64,000 nucleotides of DNA from Liolophura sinensis (Eukaryota; Mollusca; Polyplacophora; Chitonida; Chitonidae), in NCBI RefSeq assembly GCF_032854445.1, contig NC_088300.1, positions 46,805,682-46,869,681 of the forward strand, read 5' to 3'. Both the position numbers and the translations under genes were made by a program. Shown here in pieces: positions 14,701 through 29,700 of this stretch. Under the pieces are notes generated by a model, which saw only the letters and a program-made list of their open reading frames with translations, did not search any database and was not told the DNA's origin. The stretch's first letter is position 1; every line of letters begins with the position of its first letter.

Positions 14701-17700
14701 AAAAATCATGGCTGCTGCATTGTTGATGAAAACCTAAACATGTTTGCCTGTGTGTAATGTAGTTTTGATCCCAGTAAAGTAAACCCAGCCCTGACAGACT
14801 TGTATTGATGTTTGTAGGCCATTATGTGTACATTGAGAGCTCTTCTCCAAGGGTCATGGGAGACATCGCCAGACTTCTTTCACCTCTCATACAGAGCAGA
14901 ACTCAGGGCCAGTGTTTGCAGTTCTGGTATCACATGTATGGCAAATCCATTGGCTCCCTCAGTGTCAAGGTAAGTGTCTCTTAGTTAGTTAACCCTACAC
15001 TACTGACTTTTTAGTTTGACATATGATCAGATATTGTCTTTACTGCCAACCTAAATTTATGTGAAGCATGGCTATTATTGAACTGCACTCAAATGTAAAT
15101 TTGCAGAACAAAGGAGTGATATGCTAAACGTAGAAGTAGTTTTATATTAAAGTCATTCGTGAGCAATTTGGAGAATTTATGACTTTATTGAATGATTGAT
15201 GTATCTTGTATTGAAAATATGTCTCTTTGGTTTCTTTCCAAGAAGTTGTCTAATGGTAGTAAACATGATACATAAATCCTTTTCCTTGTGTTACATAGTT
15301 GAAGGTGAATGACACCTTGGGGAATCCCTTGTGGACATTATCTGGTAACCAGGGCAATGTGTGGAGGGTGGAACAGGTGACCTTGCCTCGGGCATCTGTC
15401 TCTAAACCTTTCCAGGTAAGGCATTCATGTAGCAAGGGAGGGATTAAATAGAAATTAATTTTTTCGAAGTTCTGTTAAATGTACCCACTAGCTAGCATAA
15501 CGTCATTTAGGGAATTTTAGAATATGGTCAATAGCTACAAAATAATCTGCAAGCGGTTCAAGGAAGAGTGGTTCACTTATTACAAACAGTACTTGTTACA
15601 GGTATGTACATTGTACCTTGAAAAAGTTTCTGGAGTCTAAACGTCAGCGTTTGAGAATAGTGACACCCATGAAACTGACCAATTTTAAATATGGCATTAA
15701 ACAACATTCAGATTAATAAATAACTAAATTATGTGTGTAGGTGGTGTTTGAGGGCATGACTGGCCAGGGTGTACAAGGAGACATAGCTCTGGATGATTAC
15801 CAGGTAACAGATGGAGAGTGTTCTGCTCCAGGTAAGTAAAAATTAGGTATGCTTTGATCTATGTCAAGATTTACCTGTACACATAAATATTATACATCTT
15901 GTCTATAGCGCCCATAGTATGTTATTGTTCTTACAATTGCACTTGGTTTCCTCCCACCATAATAGTGGCCGCCTTTGCATAGGTGAAATATTCTTTAGTA
16001 TGACATAAAACACCAATCAAATAAATAAATAAATCTTAAAATCGTGAAGAGATGAAAATGTAATCAGTATGCATTATGCTGTTTATGTTCCCTGACATAT
16101 CCATTTTGGGGACTGGCCCTAATAGTTAGATCTACCCGGTAGATCCAGGTCCAATCCTGGGTAGGATCATAACAAAGACTTTAAAAGAGGACGTTGCAAC
16201 TTCCTTGCTTGGTGTTCAGCATTTAGGGGATAGTGCAACGAATGGTTTACCCCTTTCAGTATAATGGCTCGGGCGGGGTTGCTTACTCGCCTTCGGTAAG
16301 TCGTCTCAGTGAAGCAGCACTAGATAAAAGACCGATGAAAATCTGTCCTGCAACAAGTACAACATTAAACCCCAAGCACTCACTCACTCGCTCTGTACCA
16401 GGGGCACCAGGTAGATGACAGTCTACCTGTTTGAGGGGAACATTAAACATGGTTCATAATACAAGTAACATATGGCATATTGTGGCACCTGAGGCAGCAG
16501 TCTCATGAAAATGGAATGAGTTAACATGCACTTTTCAGAGAAGCTTGTATTATGATTTCCCTGATAGGTACGTGCGACTTTGAGACTGGCCCATGTACAT
16601 GGCGAAATGTGGTGAATGGTGATGTGTTTGATTGGATAAGCCACTCTGGGGGGACCTCCACACAGGACACAGGCCCGTCCACAGACCACACCTTCCTCAA
16701 CAATAAAGGTATGTACGTTCTAAAGTTCATTAATTACTGTCATCATATCATCATAGGAGTCATCAAGAACAATCACTGAAGATGTGACTCTGGTAGTTCT
16801 TCTCATTACATCATAGGAGTCATCAAGAACATTCACTGAAGATGTGACTGGTAGTTATTCTCATCATATCATAGGAGTCATCAAGAACAATCACTGAAGA
16901 TGTGACTGGTAGTTATCTTTTTATCATCAAGAACAATCACTAAAGATATGACTCTGGTAGTTGTTCTCATCATATCATAGGAGTCATCAAGAACAATCCC
17001 TGAAGATGTCACTTTGGTAGTTGTTCTCAACATATCATAGGAGTCATCAAGAACAATCAGTGGAGATTTGACTGGAAGTGTACAGAAAAAATTAGCGAAT
17101 GTTTCATACTTTGTTGATAATGCCGACTTGATAGTGATTTATGTAGATTTTCCCTTTCTCACTTTTTGTGGGGCCCAGGCAGTGCTTTTGTGGCCATTTG
17201 TATATTGTAGCGTTCATTAAAAACCACTTGACTTCCAGCAAATTAATATGGTATGCGTATCTATGTGTCACATGTGGGTAAGTCATCGGTAACTTTCCAA
17301 CGTGTGGTGGTTTATCTTGGGGACTCTGGTTTCCTCCACCAATCAAACTGACTTTCATCTCATATTAACGTGAACAATTCTCGAGTATGACTTTAAACAA
17401 CAATCAGTGAAATAAGTTTCAGTGAATACATTGTACAGCTGGACAGGCAGTTGGAAAACATGTATATACACAGCCTGTGGGGACCTATCCAGCCCGTCAG
17501 TTTACTACTGGTAGGTAGGAATTTGCAGATTTCATGACCACATTCTTCAACTCAGCATGTAAGTACTTATCCAAACCATGTTGCATACATTGTACATTGC
17601 ATTTTGTGGGATTACTCCAGTCATTAAGTTATCACACCTGTTTGTGTTGCATTTCTCAGGTAAATACATGTTTGTGGAGGCATCACCCCCAAGGGATCCA

Positions 17701-20700
17701 GGAGATACATGTTGGCTAGTTAGTGAGATGTTTGCCGCGACAACCGGGCGATGTATTGACTTCTGGGTGCACATGAATGGCAAAAACATTGGCACACTGA
17801 ATGTCTATCTGAATGATCTGAACGGTAGCAAGCAGCTCATCTGGAAACTTTCCGGTGACCATGGTGACAAATGGATTAATGGACGAGCACCAATCAAATC
17901 TCCACGCTCCTATCAGGTAACACTGACTATCAATAACTATTAACTGAGGTACATTAAGAAATATTTAGTCACAACAACAAGCAAGTAAACTTTAGCATGT
18001 ATTGCCTGTCTTGATGATTCAGCAATCTTTTTTACCATAATCCAAGGTTACATGTACATTCGATAATGCATCATAACAGATAAGTTTTTTTGCTAATCTT
18101 GATAACCACCGACATTTGCATGTGCAGATGATTTTTTCTGCTTGGTTGTTAGTATCTCTGATGTAACACTTAGCTGGCATTTACCTGTAGATCATTCTAG
18201 AGGGTGTGATTGGTGATGGATTAGCTGGGGACCTGGCCATTGATGACATCACTTTCCCGGACTCTACCTGTGGAGGTATTGTGTTACCTAGGCTGTGACA
18301 TTTCTCATTTGTCATAGCTGAGACAATTATGAAGTCTGCGGTGCATAAAAATAAAACAATGTATGCAGTTTTAAATTTATGAAACATTTTACACTATGAA
18401 GTGAATATTTAAATGCAAATAGCTATCATAAAATATTACCTTTTGTGCTGAAACTTACATTTGTCCAGTAGGATATCATCCTGTCTTCCAAACAAACAAA
18501 CAAACCTCAAAACACCTTTCAATGAAGAGAACTCTCCCGATTTTGCTTCTGAAATCGGATTTTTTACTTTGTATTTCTCCACATTTATATGTTATAATGT
18601 GTAATTGTTTGCATGCTGTACCTTATGCTTTATCATATGTTGATGTGTGTATTTACCTGACAGTGTCTCCAGCTGAGGCCAAACCAGCAGGTGTAACAGG
18701 TCCTACCACAATCAGTACCACCCAGGCCACAACGCCAGGTAAGTAGGTGGGATGGGTTACAGCATCAGGGGACAGGACATTTTTATTGAATTTGCAAGTA
18801 TTTGTCAGTAGATAATGAATATTTCTACAAAACAGTGAATGATTGTACTAAAAGCTATGAATAGGCATGCAGAAAATATTGAATGTCACTTGAAGAGAAC
18901 ATTGAATACCACATTAAATATATCAAACAATGAAAAGCACTTACACAGAAAAATGAATAGCTTGACTCCTGCAAAAAGTTGAATACGTACTGTTCATATA
19001 CAAAACAGGTAAAGGAGAATAAATTTTAAATGTCAAACAAAAACCTTTGAAAAGAGTATTCATTTCCTTGCATGTGCGAACCATAAAAAAATTCTAATAT
19101 GTACGATCAAGTTGATAAATTATAAATAAATTCAACACCAAAATCTGCTGTGGGCATCTCCATTTTGCCTAAGAACTATTCCTGAAGTCTTCTGTGTTAA
19201 GAGGACAATTTCTGTCGGAAACCGCCGAAGTGCAGTTCGTATAATTCTGCCGGTACGCCCCGTTACTTCGGTGATTTCCATGTGATGATCGGGAAACTGG
19301 AGTCTTGGGATGTAGGTTCTGAATTTACACGAACAAGCCAGCAGTTTTAACGACTCTCATTGGCTGAGAGGCAACACATCCCCAGCATAAATTACAGGGT
19401 GTTAAAGATGCAGGACACAATGGACTCAGCGATAGATAACAAAAAATGTGCTCTTTCCAGCCTATAGTGCCATTTTAAAAATTGTCTTCTCCTTTAATGT
19501 CAGGACAAATTTAGTTTCTTGGTTCTAATTCCACAGTACCTGGCCCATTTAATTGTGACTTCGAAAAAAGAACTTGTGGTTGGACACAGGATAAGACTGA
19601 TCAATTTGATTGGAAGATTACTCATAAGAAGACTGGTACCAAGGACACTGGACCCATGGTTGACCACACCACGCGACGTAAGTAATAAATGAATCAAGAC
19701 TGTTCATGGTAGTTCTCCCTGAAGATGACAAACCCTTGATCCATGAGGCTGTGTTTTGAAGCAAGCCTGGTGGGTGAGTTTTGTCAAGTACAGTGGGATG
19801 GGTTTCTTGTGGATCTGCTGGCACGGCAGTCCTAGAGACCAGTGACATAGTCTTGACTAAAACAGCATTCAAATAGTTAAAGAAGTACGTAAATGAATTG
19901 CTAAATTAATGATATGCACCATTGTTATGCTGCATAATTTAATCTCTGACTGCGTATTTTTTGATACGCAGTTCTAGCCACCTGATCACACATGACAAAT
20001 TCACTGTGGTGACCATGATTAAACAAGGGTAGTAGGAATGATCAACATGCGTGAAGTAGAAAATCATCTGGAAAATTCCGTCATCTGTGTGGCAACAGAC
20101 TCTTTGCTAGTCTGAACCTTGTCCATTGGCTACTAACTTTGTGCATGTTGTAATTTTTTTCTATTGAATGCTCAAAGTCCGTCTATATATACATATATCT
20201 TAAAACCTAATTCTTTTCCTCACCAGATGGGTATTACATCTACATTGAAGCTTCCAAACCTCAGAAGAAGGGTGACAAGGCCCGATTAATCAGCCCGCCT
20301 CAGCGCCCTTTTGGCACAACCTGCGTCCAGTTCTGGTACTCTATGTTTGGAGAACACATCGATACACTGAATGTCTTCATCAAGACAAAACCAAACCTGG
20401 ACAGTCCAATATGGACAAAGAAAGGCAACAAAGGAAACAAGTGGTTAAAGGCACAAATCGATGTCAAGGCGCAAGTTTTGTATAATGTAAGATCATCGCT
20501 TTGTATTGTTTTTTGTTTTTTGTTTTTTTGCAAACCCTTAACCAGACATCCTGTGAGTTTCTACTGATTGTTGATGAAGCAGCTGGTTGAGTTTGCAGAA
20601 TTTTAACAACAACAACATTAATCATTTGAGTTACAGACATGTAGATGTTATTTTCTAGGGGCTTTCCCTATCTCAGCCTGATAAAAAGAATAGAAGTGTA

Positions 20701-23700
20701 CTCTAGGCAGTCTGGTTTCCTCCACTCATTATTAACCTGCCTGCTGCTGTTGTTTATGGGGAAAAATTCTTACAGCGTACAGCAACAACCAAATAAATAA
20801 AAAAAGAAAGGAATGTTTTGTTTTTTTTTATGACTAAGCTCCTGCAGTAAGATGACAACATGTTTTGTTTATCATTCCCCCTGAAGGTGGTGATTGAGGC
20901 CACAGTTGGAGGGGGTATCCGTGGCGATATTGCCATTGATGACATCTCCATCCAGAATGGACCCTGCTTTCAAGGTAGGTTTATTGTGTGTACTTCATAG
21001 GATGATTTGTCACTTAACATTTTGACTCAATTTTCTATGGTGAATTAATGCTATAACTTGCAACATGATTCAAATGTTAAACTCCTTGAGTTAACTGTCA
21101 TGTCTATATAATTGCCATCCAGAGGTTTTTGAATTCTGTCTTTAGGCTGTTCATGTTCTTTGGTAATATTTTGGCCACGATATGTCTGAGTTATTACCAG
21201 TTTATCTTTAAAACTGGATTGTTCATTCTTTCTTCGGTAATGCTGACATTTAGTTAAAAATATCCTGCCTTGTTGTACTTTATAGTGGAGCCTTCCCCTG
21301 GACAAGCCATTGGTGTGAAGTGTGATTTTGAGTCAGAGGATTTGTGTGGCTTTATCCAGCTTAAAGGCCAGGATAAATTTGATTGGACAAGAATGACTGG
21401 ACGAACTGGCTCCAAAGGCACAGGCCCAACCAATGATCATACCTACAACACGGATCAAGGTGCACCTCCTCTACTTCATAGATGACATAAAAGTCCTTTA
21501 CTCTTATTTCTCTTTATTTGTGAGCTCTGTTTTATACAAGTATTTTCCTTATTTTGGTTTTCACTTTCTGGGTTCAACACAGATTTTAGTATAATTAACT
21601 CTGGCATTCCAGATGACTTAAGACATACCTACTTGACAGCTTTCAGGCAACAAGGCCACTGATTGCACTAGAATGTGTTAAATGTATTTGGATGAAGTGT
21701 AGTCCCATGTAATACTCAACTTATATCGAATCCACTTAATTAATAGCGTCCAAAAATAGCATACAAAAGAATGATTCGAAAATTTATAGCTTTTGACTTA
21801 GCCAAATATTTTGTTTTTCAGGTCATTACATGTACATTGAGACCTCATCTCCGAGGGTTGCTGGTGACAATGCTATCTTGGCCTCACAATCTTATTCTAC
21901 AAGCCAGTTCCCAGCGTGCCTCCAGTTCTGGTACCACATGTACGGCTCGGGGACAGGTACCCTTAATGTGCGTGTTGGCACCAGTGGGGCTGTGGGCAAT
22001 GTTGTTTGGACCAAGACAGGTAACCAGGCCAATAAGTGGCTAAGAGGTGAAACCCCATTAACTGCTAACAACGCCAACTTCCAGATACAGTGGGAAGGTG
22101 TCCGAGGGAAGAATCCTGCCAGTGACATTGCCATTGATGACATTGTTATCCTGAATGGGACATGTGGTGGACAGCCAGGTAGGGAGGAAAAATCGTAGGT
22201 TGATTCCATATTCTTGGGATGTTAGTAAAGTGGAGAAGTTCTCTGATAATAATTCTCTGAATTAAGCCCTGTTTACGCTTAAATAGATGAATGCTCTGCT
22301 GAACTGTTGCGACAAGTTTCTTGAAACTTGATTTCTCAAAAATGCCAAATAAGCTATAAGAAAGTCAGGACCATTCTTAACTCTGTTGTAAGTACTTCAT
22401 AACTCTATTGTAAATTCACATTCTAACATACCTCCAAAAACTTTAACACTGAAAGCAATGGTGGGCAAAGTGTGCTCAAATTGACAATCTATACACACTT
22501 GCCGTCCTCGTCATGGACGTTGGGACGGTTCCATTTCACTAATGAAATATGGGGCTAGGTTCTGCCGTCAAAATGTCTGCTTTCTTCAAAATTTGATAGC
22601 TCACATTTCACAGGCAAAATGAATGTATGTGTAATTGGTCAGGCAGTCAGGTTTAAAAGTGAATGATTTACCACTATTTCTTAATTCATTCTCAAGTATC
22701 TAATCAGACTTAATGGGCTGATTTTGAGAGTTGCTACAACATAGCGATGCTTCCAGAATGATTACATTACCTTTACCACTGCAGTTAACAGCTTCACAAA
22801 TATTTATGAAGCTTTAATGAATATTTATGAATTATTAAAAAGTTATGTCCAGCTTCGAAATATTGGATCTTTTTGAAATTGCATGAAAATGGAACACGAA
22901 TTCTTTTTGATTGCCCACAAATAAATACCAAAGACCTTGAATACTAACACGATTACGATGTCAGTTCATACTGGATCGGCAGAAAATTTGTATATTTGTG
23001 AACGGGGCTTTTAATGGATTGTTGGAATGTTCGAAGAACAAGTGTTTGACCATTAATTGCCACCAGATCTCTCCCATTATCTTCCTGTACACCTAATGTG
23101 ATTGTGGGATCAAATGGTGTGTATTGCCTTCTGAGGCTCATGTGTTCACACATGTAATTGCCATTTTAAGTGACTTGTAGTACCTTCTGGAACTCGTACA
23201 CTGCTACATTTACTTGGAACTGTGAGTCATCCATTGTCTTCTGAGACTCTCTTGTTGCTACAGGAAGATGTACTCAATGGCTGTGAGTCATCTAGCGTCA
23301 GCAATGTCATACTGAGAATTTCATGGTGTACCTGATTTTTGGGTGACCTGGCCTGATGTTTTTAATCCAAAATACATGTAATTATAGTAGGAATATTTAG
23401 TTCCTTTTTTTTTTACATGGTGGGTCCATCTAATGAACAACATATTCATAGCTTTACTTTTCCAAAAAACTGACAGAGAAATATTTCTTTGCTTTCAGCA
23501 TTACTTATATCTGTCCTAAAAATTGGAAAAACTAGAGTATTTTCCTTTCCGTTGTTTGAGCTGAATTTTGTTTTAATCCGATGAATATGGAATGCGTTTA
23601 TTCCTTGTTTCTATTTTTAAGGCTTCTGCGACTTTGAACAAGGGGACACATGTGGTTGGACGAACTCACAAGAGGATGATTTTGATTGGATAATTGGTAG

Positions 23701-26700
23701 TTCCACGACGGATACCCCTAGTACAGGACCAAGAAACGATCACACGTTAAATACAGCAGAGGGTAATTGCTTTCTAGTTGAGTCTCAAAAGTTATCCAAA
23801 CACTCTCCTTTTTCATTCATGTTGCGCAAGACTAGCTCCGGTTGATTTCACTATCATGACCTGTGCAACATGCAAAAAGAGACTTTTAGAAAAACAGCAT
23901 ATTGCATGTTTTCACAATAAGATTCTTTCTCATAACTTTTAAATTGCATATTGAATATGAATTCAATTGATATGGTATCAAGGAAAAATTGGTCCCAATG
24001 CACTGATTATATGGTTGAATTATATGACATAAATGTAATAAAGTTATTTCAGTAGGAATTGACATATTTTTTAATGTACATATCATGTGGGTATTTGTGC
24101 CCATCTCAAATAAATCATTACTATGATTGCATTTTTCTTTTGTCAGGAAAGTATTTGTACATTGAATCTTCTTCCCCAAGACGTGAGGGAGATGTTGCTC
24201 AGTTGGTGAGTGAGACGTTTAAAGCAGGGAAAACCGCATGTCTTCACTTCTGGTACCACATGCAAGGTATAGGGATTGGGGTCCTCCGGGTTTGGCAGAG
24301 AATGACGGATGACAAAGGCTCTGGTAGACTTCTGTGGGAGCTCTCTGCTCACCAGGCTTACTCATGGATGGAAGGGGCAGTACCTGTCACAGGGAATAAA
24401 CCTTTCCAGGTAAGTTTTCATGCACATGTAAATTTATCTGTGTGCCTTCAAAGTCACATGCTTTTAAATAATAGGTTTGAACAGTACAGTAATAAATCAT
24501 GAGTTATGTATCTGAGACCAGAAGTCTCTCGCCAATGCGATCGCGAGTTCAAGTTGAACTCGTGCCAGGAAGGTCCCAATGGACCTGTCTGTTTTTGCCC
24601 CACCATAATGCTGGTGAAATATTTTTGAGTATGGGTAAGATTGTAATAAAATAAATCAGTCAGTCATAAAGTGGATGAGAGAAACTTAAGCAATTTTCCT
24701 ACTGTAGAACAAATACTCTTGACTTAACTTTGTTTGTTTAAAATAGATCATTTGTTGCATGAATTGTATATCAAATACACCTGATTCTATCCATGTTTTG
24801 TCTGCCACTAGATCATACTGGAGGGTGTGAGAGGCTCTAACACAGCTGGAGATATCTCACTGGATGACATCAGCCTGAGGGATGGCCAGGCCTGTTTGGT
24901 CAGCCCAAGTAAGGCAGTTCCTGTCTCCTCTACAACAACACCTGCCCCTACAGCTACACCGGCCAGCACTACCCGTGAGTACTGCACAGTGACCACGTAA
25001 CCCACACTGGGGGTAAACCTCCCTGATACTTACATGTGCTGAAGAAGTTAGATAAACAGGTGCAATTTCACAATGGCTGCAACATCATGAAAACAAGCAT
25101 AGGGTTGATCAATCAACTAAACAACAGCCAAGAGACAGACAGGCATGAAGATGAACTTCATAAAAGTTATTAGAAAAGTTAACATACACGTACATGTTTA
25201 GCAAATTGGCGTTGTAAACATCTGAGTCATTTATTTAAAAATGCAGTTTTATTTTATCAGCACTTGAAAATATAAAAATTAAACTATGTATTAAATACAT
25301 ACCATAAGTATTTATATGAAATCTCTTTATTCACAGTTACATTGTTCAATTGCAACTTTGATCAAGACCTTTGTGGTTGGACTCAGTCAAAGACTGACAA
25401 ATTTGATTGGTCAAGATGGAAAGGCCTAACCACTTCCCCTTTAACTGGACCAGATTTTGACCACACTTCTAAAGGTAACTTCTTCAGGTTCAGGGAAAGA
25501 AAGATTTTCTGTATATGGGAGGTTCTGCACAAGTATAGCGTACGGGGATCATGCAAACTTACAACTTGGTTGATGGGTGAAGGAAATGTGGCCAGTTTTG
25601 ATTTTACTGCAGAATTTCAATACATTGCTTAACACCTGTCCACCAGTATGAGAGAAAGAAAAAATTCAGAATAAAGACACTTTATGCTCTAAGGCCTGTC
25701 TAAGATGAACTGTGGGCTGCAGCCCTATTAGTTATGTATTGTGATGAGACAGATATTAAATTTAACTGTGTAATTAACTTTCAAAAAGATTATAACAACT
25801 GATCAAGTTGAGCGACTAACTCAAGGCATTTGTTTATCAGTTTGTTAAAATATTACCCTCATATAAAGCCACACATCTTTATAGTAAAAGCTGAAGGTGA
25901 ATGCATGGTTTGTGTTGTGTGTTGTGTGTGAATGGCTTTCCGACTGCTTCATTAGGAACTCTTTAATTCCTCATAATTCCTGTTGGGTGACATGTTTACA
26001 GACGGCTACTACCTCTTCATTGAGACAACTGGTCCCAAGGCTGGAGACACAGCTCAACTGGTCAGCCCTCAGATAAACGGAGCAGCAAAACAGTGTTTCA
26101 TCTTCTGGTACCACATGTATGGGGATCATGTTGACACCCTCAACGTTTACTTTGCCAAAGGAAAAGTTCGTGGGGATCCTGTTTGGACGAAAAATGGTAC
26201 CCATGGCAACAAATGGCTGATGGGAAGAGTACAGATAAATGGCGGCTCGGCTTCCTCAGCTGTAACAAATGTTAGTACAAGGTTTTCTTACAAAGATTAT
26301 TACAAGGACAATGTATTGTGTGATTTAAAAATAAAGTTAAGAATATATTATTTGAGAAAGAAAGGAACAAAACCAGAAGTCTAGAAATAAAAAATGACAC
26401 GCTTGTATGATTATGATTTATTTGGGGAAACAAAGTGATATTTTTGGTGTACTGTGTTGATGTGTGTTTAATTTTACTTCATTCTGACATGTTTTATGCA
26501 TTGTGACTTTTAGTTTATGCTGACATTTATTGCTTCTGTTGCTCAGGTGGTTATAGAAGGAAGAAGAGGTGAGGGATTTAGAGGAGACATCGCAATTGAT
26601 GATGTCAGTTTGACAGCAGGTGCCTGCAATAAGGGTAAGTCTTTGGAGAAGAATTTAAACACTAAAAACTTTAAACACTACAAGCTGTACTATGTTTGCA

Positions 26701-29700
26701 AACTTTGCTGCATTTTCACTGTTGATTTATTGTTGACAAAAAGAAATTGTATTTTTGTTTTTAAATTTTCAGTGACTTCCAAACCATCCAATCCTGACAG
26801 CACTTCTGCCACCCTGACATCAACTTTTGACTGTGACTTTGAAAGCCCAGATATTTGTGGCTACGTCCAGAGTTCCACGGATAACTTCAACTGGACACGC
26901 CAGAGTCATAGCACCTTGTCAGTGGGCACTGGCCCATCTGTTGATCACACCACCGGCACAAAACAAGGTTAGTTAAGTCTGTAAAAATATTCCAAAGCAA
27001 TTTCACAATTTCCACTATTGCAAATAAAGTGAAGGATTCAAATAATTCATAACCAGTGCATTGGCCTGATATTTGTAAATTTTCAATCCTTAGATGCCAT
27101 CATCTGCTGCCCTATTTTTCTTTAGGCGTCAGTGTTATGACTTTGATTCCTATTTTACATGTAACCAATTAATGAAATGATAACTGTTTTCTGTTTACCG
27201 GTAGTTACGTATACCCCCTTTCTGTTACAGGTAGTTACATGTTTGTGGAAGCCTCCCCTCCCCGTAAGCCAGGTGAAAGGGCCCGCATTGCCACACCTCT
27301 CTCAGCTAAGGCCTCAGGGCAGTGTCTGCAGTTCTGGTACCACATGTATGGGAAGGACATGGGCACACTGCAGGTGCACACTGTTGATAACAGGACAATA
27401 ACCACAAGCAAGCTGCTGTGGACCAAGTCTGGAAACCAGGGGAAAATCTGGGCACTTGAACATGTGCCTCTTCCCCAAATCCCTGTACAAATGGTGAGTA
27501 AAGCATGGCTTGAGGAGTGAAATGTGCTCCACTTGTGAACAGTTTGATGATCTTGTAATATAGTATACATCAGCGCAGTTGCCTAAGGTCTTCTTCCTCT
27601 TTTTTCCCAAAAATTAGCATTAATATATTTTTTTTGTATATTGTAATTGATGTTTTAAGCCATTCTCAAGGTTAATTAACTTATGCATTGGTGACTAGCT
27701 TTATAGTTGGTAGAAACAGGGCAGAGCCTGGGAGAAATCCATGACCATCTGCAGGTTGCTGGTGAGAGGCCCTTGGGTCATTGTGCTGCACTAGCACACT
27801 AACCACTAGGCCACAGAGGCCCCAGTAGATTGTAATGGATCATTCATAATGAATCAGTTTTTCTTTCCACTTCAGATTGTGTTTGAGGCTATCCTAGGGA
27901 AGGGCCCTCTTAGTGACATGGCAATTGATGATGTCAAGCTGCTACGGGCATGTCCCTCTCCAGGTGTGTTTAATGTATACGATATCCGTTTATACATGTG
28001 AAACACATTTAATACGTCAGGTTTCAAGACACAGGTATATCTTGTTATTAAACTAAATATAAAATAAGGTTGCTGACATCAATAGTATTTACAGGATTTA
28101 ATGTTTTTGCCAAAAGTTTGAAGATACTTTTATTAGTTTGCAGCACACTGCATTTTTATGAAGTAGCGTATTGCATTTTCCTGAAGTATGACTAAGCTGG
28201 TAGTGGATTAAATTTAGATGGTAAATTAAATTAAATTAAATTCCATACCTTCAGAACAAGCTGCTGGACCCTGTTTAGGTAGGAATTGATGTAGATTGTT
28301 ATTCAGGTGTTACTAGCTGTGCCGTGCTGTATGATTGACCATGACTATTAACTGTGGGTGCGTCAGTTGTCAGCTGTCATGATGCCTTCTTGTCATGCTT
28401 AACAGGAAGCCATTGTGTCGGTTGACGATTGGCCACTAAATCTCATCAGATCAGCAGATTGCATTGCAGAATTGTCTGCTATATTGGAAATTGAATTTGA
28501 AGTTTGCACAAAATGCAGGGTTTGTCAAGGCTGTCTTCATGTAATCAGTTTACCTACAGAGACTACATTATATGTTTAGACTGTAAACCTATGCTATAAA
28601 ACTCACTTGTAGTTCATAATACAGTTTTCGTGATTCTTTGATTCTCATACTGGTTTATTTATGTGAATATAGATAGATCTGTTGTTTCATATTAATAAAA
28701 TAGAGAAATATATTGATACAAACCTTATCTACAGTGCCAGGTGTTGTATGGTTTGCCAGGTGCTTGTACCTTTGAGACAGGGATGTGTTCCTGGACCAAC
28801 TCTCAGCAAGATGATGAATATGATTGGGTCCTTCACACAGGTGCCACCATCACAGGTGACACAGGACCCAGCTCTGACCACACCTACGGTAACAAGACAG
28901 GTATGTTGGGTCAGGGCAAAAAAGCTGCTTTGCCAACGGGCACCTTATAAATATGTGTGAGTTATCCAGGCTAATTCTTTTTGCATTTTTAAAAAATAAA
29001 ACCACGATATGTTTTCTTACTCCACGAATTAAATGTTTGAAAGAAAACTGATCTGGAAAAAGTTTTTGAGCTCATTTACACCTGTTCCAAGATTGTTAAT
29101 AATCTATGATTTTGATAGGACTTGGAAAATCTTGTATCACGACCTCATTTCAAACAAGTACAAACATGTATTGTATTCACAGCAGTGTGAACAATGTGTG
29201 TTGAAGTCCTTGTCTAAGAAAATATTTATGGCCAATTCAGAAAACTCCTGTGAATTTTACAGTCTCTGTTGCTGTTCAGTTCAGTGACTTAATTTGCTCT
29301 CAATAATTCCATTAGACAGCAGACCAGTAACTAACACTCTCTGGAATCAGACGTTATTTCAGTGTCTCCTTATTTTGCCCAGTACTCATCTCTGTTGTTG
29401 ACAGGCCATTATATGTATGTAGAGAGCTCTGATCCCCGTAAGCAGGGGGACAGGGCTAAGCTCTTGTCCCAGTCCTTTCCTCCCACGGGCCGCACAGGGC
29501 GCTGCCTTCACTTCTGGTTCCATATGTACGGCGCCTCCATAGGAACGTTGAGAGTCTCTGTCCTACAGGTATGCAAATCAACAGTGTCATGATCAATCAT
29601 GCCTCTCAAGGTTTGCTTTACATGTAAAGTTAATAGATATTGTTTTAGTATATAATGCATATATAATAGTTTCCATATTAAAGTGAACAGTTAATAGTTG

